A DNA stretch of 16,755 bases from UBA3910 sp964626065 (lineage in GTDB: Bacteria > Bacillota > Limnochordia > Darwinibacteriales > Darwinibacteriaceae), in assembly GCA_964626065.1 (NCBI GenBank), contig CAZVDE010000035.1:1-16755 (forward strand), given 5' to 3'. This document shows, in pieces, positions 12,806 to 16,755 of this stretch. The notes under the pieces are model-generated. The model was not told where the DNA came from. It saw only the letters and a list, made by a program, of their open reading frames with translations, and searched no databases. Both the position numbers and the translations under genes were made by a program. Position 1 is the stretch's first letter; each line of letters begins with the position of its first letter.

Positions 12806-14533
12806 ATGGCCAACACCTTTAATATCAGGATTGGAGGCGAAGCGGGACAGGGTTTAGTTTCTATTGGCAGTATTCTGATGCGGGCCGCGGCCCGAGAGGG
12901 CTGGTATTTATTCGCCCATCAGGATTATGAATCAAGGATCCGCGGCGGCCACAACTTTTTTCAAATCCGCCTTGGGAGCAGCCCGCTTGCGGCAGGCGAA
13001 GACAGGCTCGATCTGGTGGTTTCTCTTGATCAGGCAACCATTCCAAGGGCACAGGAACACTTAACTGACGATAGCTTGATTATCTATGATCCGGACCTTT
13101 TCAAGGCAGCGCCGCCTTTTGCGGGGCAGGAAAATGTTATAGCAATCCGCTTTGTGCAGGTCACCGAAAAAATGGGGCAGCCAAAAATTATGGCCAATGC
13201 GGTGGCTGCCGGTGCTGTGTGGGCGCTGCTCAGTGATGACTTTACCGGTTTGGCGGAAATCTTGGCCGAGTTGTTTGCGGGTCGAGGCGAAGCAGTTGTT
13301 GCGGGCAATCAGTCCGTGGCCCGGGCGGGTTTTGACAAAGTCCGGGAGATAGCGGCGGGGCGTCCAAAACCGGCAAAGCCGGAACGGCCCGGTGCAAGGA
13401 TATTGTTAAACGGCAACGATGCATTGCCTCTGGGGGCGTTGGCTGCCGGGCTCAAATTTATGAGTGCCTATCCCATGACGCCCGCAACGGGCATCACCGA
13501 GTTTATTTCCCGCCACGGGCGGGAGGCGGCGGTGGTCATGGAGCAGGCCGAAGATGAAATCTCTGCAATCAATATGGCACTTGGAGCCAGTTTTGCCGGG
13601 GTGCGGGCCATGACTGCCACCTCCGGTGGGGGCTTTGCCCTCATGACGGAGGCTTTGGGTTTGGCCGGTTCAGCTGAAATACCAATAGTAGTTATTAACG
13701 CCCAGCGTCCCGGTCCAAGTACCGGACTGCCCACTCGGACAGAACAGGGGGATCTAACCTTTGCAACTGCCATGTCGTTCGGTGATTTCCCCCGCGCTGT
13801 TTTGGCCCCCGGTGACGTTACGGAGGCCTTTTACTTAATGGGTGAAGCATTTAACCTGGCTGAGCAGTTTCAGATGCCTGTGGTGGTGCTAAGCGATCAG
13901 CACTTGGCGGATTCCTATACTACTGCGGCGCCCTTTGCTCCGGAACGGGTTAAGATTGACCGGGGCAAGCTTGCATCGGGGGCTGAGGCGGGACAGGATT
14001 ATCTGCGGTATCGGTTTACCGAGGATGGGATTTCGCCCAGGCTTTATCCCGGTTTCGGTGCAGGTTTGGTAATCAGCGCCGGAGATGAGCATGACCAAAA
14101 AGGGCATTTAACGGAAGATGCGGAGACACGGGCTAAAATGGTGGAAAAACGGATGGCCAAGCAAAAACTAGTGGAAGAAAGGGTGCTGCGGCCAGTTTTG
14201 TGCGGCGCGGAGCAGCCTCAAATTGTTTTGATAGGCTTCGGGTCCACCAAGGGGGCCATCGCTGAGGCGGTCTCAAGATTAAACAAAAGCGGCACAAAGG
14301 CCCGGGGTGTCCATCTGCCTCAGGTTTTTCCTCTGCCTGACAGTCTGGGCGAAATATTGATGGGGCCCGGTGAAAAATACGTAGTGGAAAGCAATGTTTC
14401 CGGGCAGCTGCAGGCGTTAATTGCCTCTCGCTTCGCATGGAAACCCCGGGGGCACGTGCGTCGTTATGATGGCAGGCCGATTAATGCGCCTTATATCTTA
14501 GACTGGCTCGAAGGAGGTGGGGCCCGTGACTAG
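12806..14533 (+). CDS. korA: 2-oxoacid:ferredoxin oxidoreductase, fused gamma-alpha subunit (KorA type)
   Basis: This 575-residue protein joins two domains of 2-oxoacid:ferredoxin oxidoreductases. Residues 1-190 are the gamma domain, beginning RIGGEAGQGLVSIG and with ESRIRGGHNFFQIR. A short proline-rich linker (PKPAKPERPG) leads to the alpha domain from about 195, with YPMTPATGITEFI near 222 and the VVMEQAEDEISAINMALGAS segment carrying the thiamine-pyrophosphate-site glutamate. TSGGGFALMTEALGLAG and GPSTGLPTRTEQGDL follow, as in KorA. A C-terminal transketolase-like domain ends the protein. The enzyme decarboxylates a 2-oxoacid, commonly 2-oxoglutarate for this fused KorA form, to acyl-CoA while reducing ferredoxin. 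It begins 12 bases after rubrerythrin behind AGAGGGGGG, and overlaps korB by eight bases. No dedicated ferredoxin subunit gene is in the window. Confidence 0.93.
   Translation: MANTFNIRIGGEAGQGLVSIGSILMRAAAREGWYLFAHQDYESRIRGGHNFFQIRLGSSPLAAGEDRLDLVVSLDQATIPRAQEHLTDDSLIIYDPDLFKAAPPFAGQENVIAIRFVQVTEKMGQPKIMANAVAAGAVWALLSDDFTGLAEILAELFAGRGEAVVAGNQSVARAGFDKVREIAAGRPKPAKPERPGARILLNGNDALPLGALAAGLKFMSAYPMTPATGITEFISRHGREAAVVMEQAEDEISAINMALGASFAGVRAMTATSGGGFALMTEALGLAGSAEIPIVVINAQRPGPSTGLPTRTEQGDLTFATAMSFGDFPRAVLAPGDVTEAFYLMGEAFNLAEQFQMPVVVLSDQHLADSYTTAAPFAPERVKIDRGKLASGAEAGQDYLRYRFTEDGISPRLYPGFGAGLVISAGDEHDQKGHLTEDAETRAKMVEKRMAKQKLVEERVLRPVLCGAEQPQIVLIGFGSTKGAIAEAVSRLNKSGTKARGVHLPQVFPLPDSLGEILMGPGEKYVVESNVSGQLQALIASRFAWKPRGHVRRYDGRPINAPYILDWLEGGGARD
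14511..14525 (+). promoter_or_regulatory. Ribosome site deciding the korB start
   Basis: AAGGAGGTG (14511-14519) is almost a complete Shine-Dalgarno sequence, inside the end of korA. It selects the GTG at 14526, six bases further on. The in-frame GTG at 14517 is itself part of the ribosome site and cannot be the start. Confidence 0.8.
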
Positions 14534-15389
14534 GCTTCATGAATTTTCAATCGCCGCTGAAACGGCGTGGTGCCCGGGCTGCGGTAATTTCGGTATTCTG
14601 CGTTCTTTAAGCAAGGCCTTGGAAGAACTGGCCCTCAAGCCCAGTGAGGTGCTGTATGTATCGGGCATCGGGCAGGCCGGAAAAACCCCCCATTATATTG
14701 CGGGCAATGTTTTGAACACACTGCACGGCCGGACATTACCCACCGCTACAGGGGCCAAGCTGGCCAATGGTGATTTGACCGTTTTTGCCATTGGCGGGGA
14801 TGGGGATGGCTACGCGGAGGGGGGCAATCATTTTTTGCATGCCATTCGCAAAAACGTGGATCTTACCTACCTCGTCCATGATAATCAGGTATTTGGACTG
14901 ACCAAGGGCCAGGCTTCGCCCCGTTCCGATGCGGGCATGGTGACCGGAACTACGCCTCAGGGCGTGGCCAGCGAAGCCTTTAATCCTCTGGCGGCGGCGA
15001 TCACCTTAAACGGCGGCTTTGTGGCCCGCAGTTTCGCCGGCGATCAGGAACATTTGACCAGGACAATCAAGGCAGCTGTGCAGCATAAAGGCTTTGCCTT
15101 AATTGATATTCTCCAGCCCTGTGTTACTTTCAACCGGATTAACACCTATCAATACTATCGGCAGCGGGTGTATGATTTGGATCAGGAAGTAGGTTATGAC
15201 CGTACCGATCGGGATGGGGCTTGGCGAAAAAGCTGGGAGTGGGGTGAGCGGATACCCATCGGTATTCTCTATCAGGTGCAGCGGCCCACCTTGGCTGACC
15301 AGCACCGCGAGGTTTTGCGGACACCCTTGGTCAGGCAGGAGCGGGATTGGCGCTTCGTCCAATCCGTGCTGGCGACATATAAAGTTTAG
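14526..15389 (+). CDS. korB: 2-oxoacid:ferredoxin oxidoreductase beta subunit (KorB type)
   Basis: This 287-residue beta subunit binds thiamine pyrophosphate and a [4Fe-4S] cluster. The cluster ligands are C16 and C19 in WCPGCGNFGIL and a later cysteine, C199 in ILQPCVTFNRINTY. The TPP-magnesium motif is IGGDGDGYAEGGNHFLHA at residues 89-106, with GDGD at 91-94 and N101-H102. HDNQVFGLTKGQASP is also characteristic. The usual text here is GYAIGGNH, so the glutamate at E98 is a local change. It starts at GTG 14526 and shares eight bases with korA (GTGACTAG), so the two are made in equal amounts. The partner is KorA; substrates are 2-oxoglutarate or another 2-oxoacid plus CoA and ferredoxin. A strong terminator follows two bases after the stop. 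Confidence 0.93.
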   Translation: MTRLHEFSIAAETAWCPGCGNFGILRSLSKALEELALKPSEVLYVSGIGQAGKTPHYIAGNVLNTLHGRTLPTATGAKLANGDLTVFAIGGDGDGYAEGGNHFLHAIRKNVDLTYLVHDNQVFGLTKGQASPRSDAGMVTGTTPQGVASEAFNPLAAAITLNGGFVARSFAGDQEHLTRTIKAAVQHKGFALIDILQPCVTFNRINTYQYYRQRVYDLDQEVGYDRTDRDGAWRKSWEWGERIPIGILYQVQRPTLADQHREVLRTPLVRQERDWRFVQSVLATYKV

Positions 15390-15390
15390 G

Positions 15391-15414
15391 AAAGGGGCTG
15401 AACAGCCCCTTTTT
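15391..15414 (+). terminator. Rho-independent terminator after korB
   Basis: AAAGGGGCT (15391-15399), loop GAAC, and AGCCCCTTT (15404-15412) form a nine-pair perfect stem that runs into a T-tract at 15410-15414. It closes the flavin reductase-rubrerythrin-Kor operon. Confidence 0.9.
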
Positions 15415-15486
15415 GCTTTTGAGGACAGGATTTCACGCACCTGGCAGAGAAATACTAAAAAAATGGGTGGGTAATTCAGGCAAAGG

Positions 15487-16602
15487 ATGAGGCAGTTGGC
15501 AACGAATTTCGTACAAGCATATGATAAGGGAGCCGTTCTTTTTGTGCCGGGTGATGCGGCCACCTCCGTTTATTTTATCTTGGCCGGGACAATCATCGCC
15601 ACACAAGGTGATAAACAGTCCTTATTGGGGGTAGGGGGCTTTTTAGGCGATGCGGCCTTCTTTCGAGAAATACCCCACAGCTACGCGGCCGTATGCGCCA
15701 CCGATGTCAAAGTTTTGGAGATGAACAAAAAAAACATGACGCGTGTACTCGCCAATCAACCCGGTATCGCCTGTTCTCTGCTGCAAGAATTGGCATTAAA
15801 GGTGACCAATCCGGAACTGATGCAGTTTTTCCAGGGTGTAAAGGAAGAAGAAGTGGAAAAAACGGACTTTCTCGGGGACCTTCTGCCGCAGGGGCATCCT
15901 GAATTCAATCTGCGAGTACCGGCAGAATATAATGAATATTTGTTTTCCACCGAAGTGACTTGCCCCATGTGTAGCACTAGCTTTACCGGATTAAGGATGC
16001 GCACAACCCGTTTGCAGGTGGAAAGGCATGACCCGGATTTTCGGGCGGTTTATCGCAATTTTGAACCCAATTTCTATTATATCTGGGTCTGCCCCCAATG
16101 CTTGTTTGCCTATCCGGAACGGCAGTACAAGAAAATTCGCCGCACAGCCATTCAGCGGGGCCGCCAGTATTTAGAGGAGAGCCCCGCCGCCTTTAGTTTT
16201 GCCTTTGATGGGCAGCGCACGGTGCAGCAGGTTATCACCTCTTATTATCTGGCTATGCGCACCTTTGAGGTTGTGGGTGCCAGCCCGGAACAGTGGGCGA
16301 ATTTGTGGCTGCGCTTGGTGTGGATTTACGAGGATCTTAAAGAGGAGCAGTTGGCACTGGAGGCAGCAGAAAAGGCCCGGAATTACTTCGCTGAGGCCAT
16401 GTCCACTACTGCCCGCAGTGCCGCGGGTGATCAGCAGCTGTATATTCTCTTGGGCGAGTTGGAACTGCGGTTGGGCCGGGGCGGAGAAGCGTTCCGCAAT
16501 TTCCATACTGCCGCTACCATGCGGGGGGGAGATCCTCGCAACAAAAGGATGGCCTTTGATCGAATTCAGGATCTGCGTGAGCAGCGAGGCGCACAGGCTT
16601 AG
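15487..16602 (+). CDS. Cyclic-nucleotide-binding-like domain fused to DUF2225
   Basis: This is a 371-residue soluble protein. Residues 1-105 form a cyclic-nucleotide-binding (CAP-type) beta-barrel: KGAVLFVPGDAATSVYFILAG, then LGVGGFLGDAAFF and a hinge helix. The phosphate cassette reads GDAAFFREIPHSYAAV, lacking the arginine that normally binds the cyclic phosphate. No helix-turn-helix follows. Residues 155-340 are DUF2225, with paired zinc-ribbon cysteines C159-x-x-C162 (CPMC) and C202-x-x-C205 (CPQC), then helical repeats that look like tetratricopeptide-type hairpins. DUF2225 proteins occur in many Clostridia and Bacilli; their function is unknown to me. The start at ATG 15487 follows an AAAGG site; an earlier ATG is closed by a stop. 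Terminators on both sides make it a separate unit. It may sense a ligand or redox state, but no partner is visible. Confidence 0.82.
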   Translation: MRQLATNFVQAYDKGAVLFVPGDAATSVYFILAGTIIATQGDKQSLLGVGGFLGDAAFFREIPHSYAAVCATDVKVLEMNKKNMTRVLANQPGIACSLLQELALKVTNPELMQFFQGVKEEEVEKTDFLGDLLPQGHPEFNLRVPAEYNEYLFSTEVTCPMCSTSFTGLRMRTTRLQVERHDPDFRAVYRNFEPNFYYIWVCPQCLFAYPERQYKKIRRTAIQRGRQYLEESPAAFSFAFDGQRTVQQVITSYYLAMRTFEVVGASPEQWANLWLRLVWIYEDLKEEQLALEAAEKARNYFAEAMSTTARSAAGDQQLYILLGELELRLGRGGEAFRNFHTAATMRGGDPRNKRMAFDRIQDLREQRGAQA

Positions 16603-16621
16603 AGACAACACACTGCATACC

Positions 16622-16653
16622 AAGCACCTTCCTTCATAGGCGGGTGCTTTTTT
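16622..16653 (+). terminator. Rho-independent terminator after the DUF2225 gene
   Basis: AAGCACC (16622-16628) pairs with GGTGCTT (16643-16649), and the T-run extends to 16653. It lies 20 bases after the stop at 16602 and separates that gene from the one starting at 16719. Confidence 0.87.
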
Positions 16654-16718
16654 ATGAGTAAAAACCTGCAGAAGGCGAAGACTAAGGGTGCAAGAGACCG
16701 TCTGAAAGGAGGAACATT

Positions 16719-16755
16719 ATGCCCCACGACCGCAAACCAAAGCCGGACGATCGCA
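16719..16755 (+). CDS. Start of a gene, possibly small acid-soluble spore protein Tlp (partial)
   Basis: Only 12 codons are in the window. An ATG at 16719 follows an AAAGGAGGAA ribosome site five bases upstream. The reading is MPHDRKPKPDDR and then a codon starting with A. Tlp-type small acid-soluble spore proteins begin with a short basic leader followed by a P-D-D-R-S-D-N-V-E-K-L pattern. The visible P-D-D-R fits and the next codon could be Ser. If right, this marks an endospore former. The evidence is short and the name is tentative. Confidence 0.45.
   Translation, partial: MPHDRKPKPDDR

Noticed and set aside
1..16755. CRISPR arrays, tRNA or rRNA genes, insertion sequences
   Set aside because: No regularly spaced repeats, cloverleaf sequences, rRNA text, transposase motifs or terminal inverted repeats were seen on reading.

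Overview
The window looks like a chromosomal stretch from an anaerobic, probably endospore-forming Firmicute of the Clostridia type. The signs are strong AGGAGG-type ribosome sites with frequent GTG/TTG starts, a ydaO-type c-di-AMP riboswitch, rubrerythrin, a ferredoxin-linked 2-oxoacid oxidoreductase, a DUF2225 protein, and the first codons of what may be the spore protein Tlp at the right edge. Species cannot be named from the sequence.

Left edge (1-290, + strand): remains of an HD-domain gene with a frameshift and an in-frame stop. Left half (291-9430, - strand): one long operon read leftwards from a sigma-A promoter near 9402-9429. Its leader holds a c-di-AMP riboswitch and a terminator hairpin. 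The genes in order are a SulP anion transporter, then mrpE, mrpF, mrpG, a DUF4040 (MbhD-like) gene, an MbhE-like gene, mrpB, mrpC, mrpD and two more MrpD/NuoL-like antiporter genes. Most junctions are overlaps of 1-8 bases, so this is one tightly coupled membrane complex. The order matches the antiporter half of Mbh-type membrane hydrogenases, but no hydrogenase genes are present.

Centre (9430-11500, + strand): a divergent ArsB/NhaD-type ion permease preceded by its own structured leader, which may be a cation-sensing RNA. It is translationally coupled to a short protein with a nuclease-like N-terminus and a winged-helix C-terminus. A cluster of DnaA-box-like sequences follows (11499-11527).

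Right half (11500-16755, + strand): an operon of a flavin reductase-like protein (with an apparent CTG start), rubrerythrin, and the fused gamma-alpha and beta subunits of a 2-oxoacid:ferredoxin oxidoreductase, ended by a strong terminator. Then come a cyclic-nucleotide-domain/DUF2225 protein with its own terminator and the start of a tlp-like gene.

The unifying theme of the left and centre is ion homeostasis. Two divergent transcription units for Na+/H+ and anion transport share about 380 bases of intergenic DNA, and each has a structured RNA leader. c-di-AMP, a signal of potassium and osmotic state, is likely to set expression of the whole SulP-Mrp operon. The right half handles oxygen protection and low-potential carbon metabolism.
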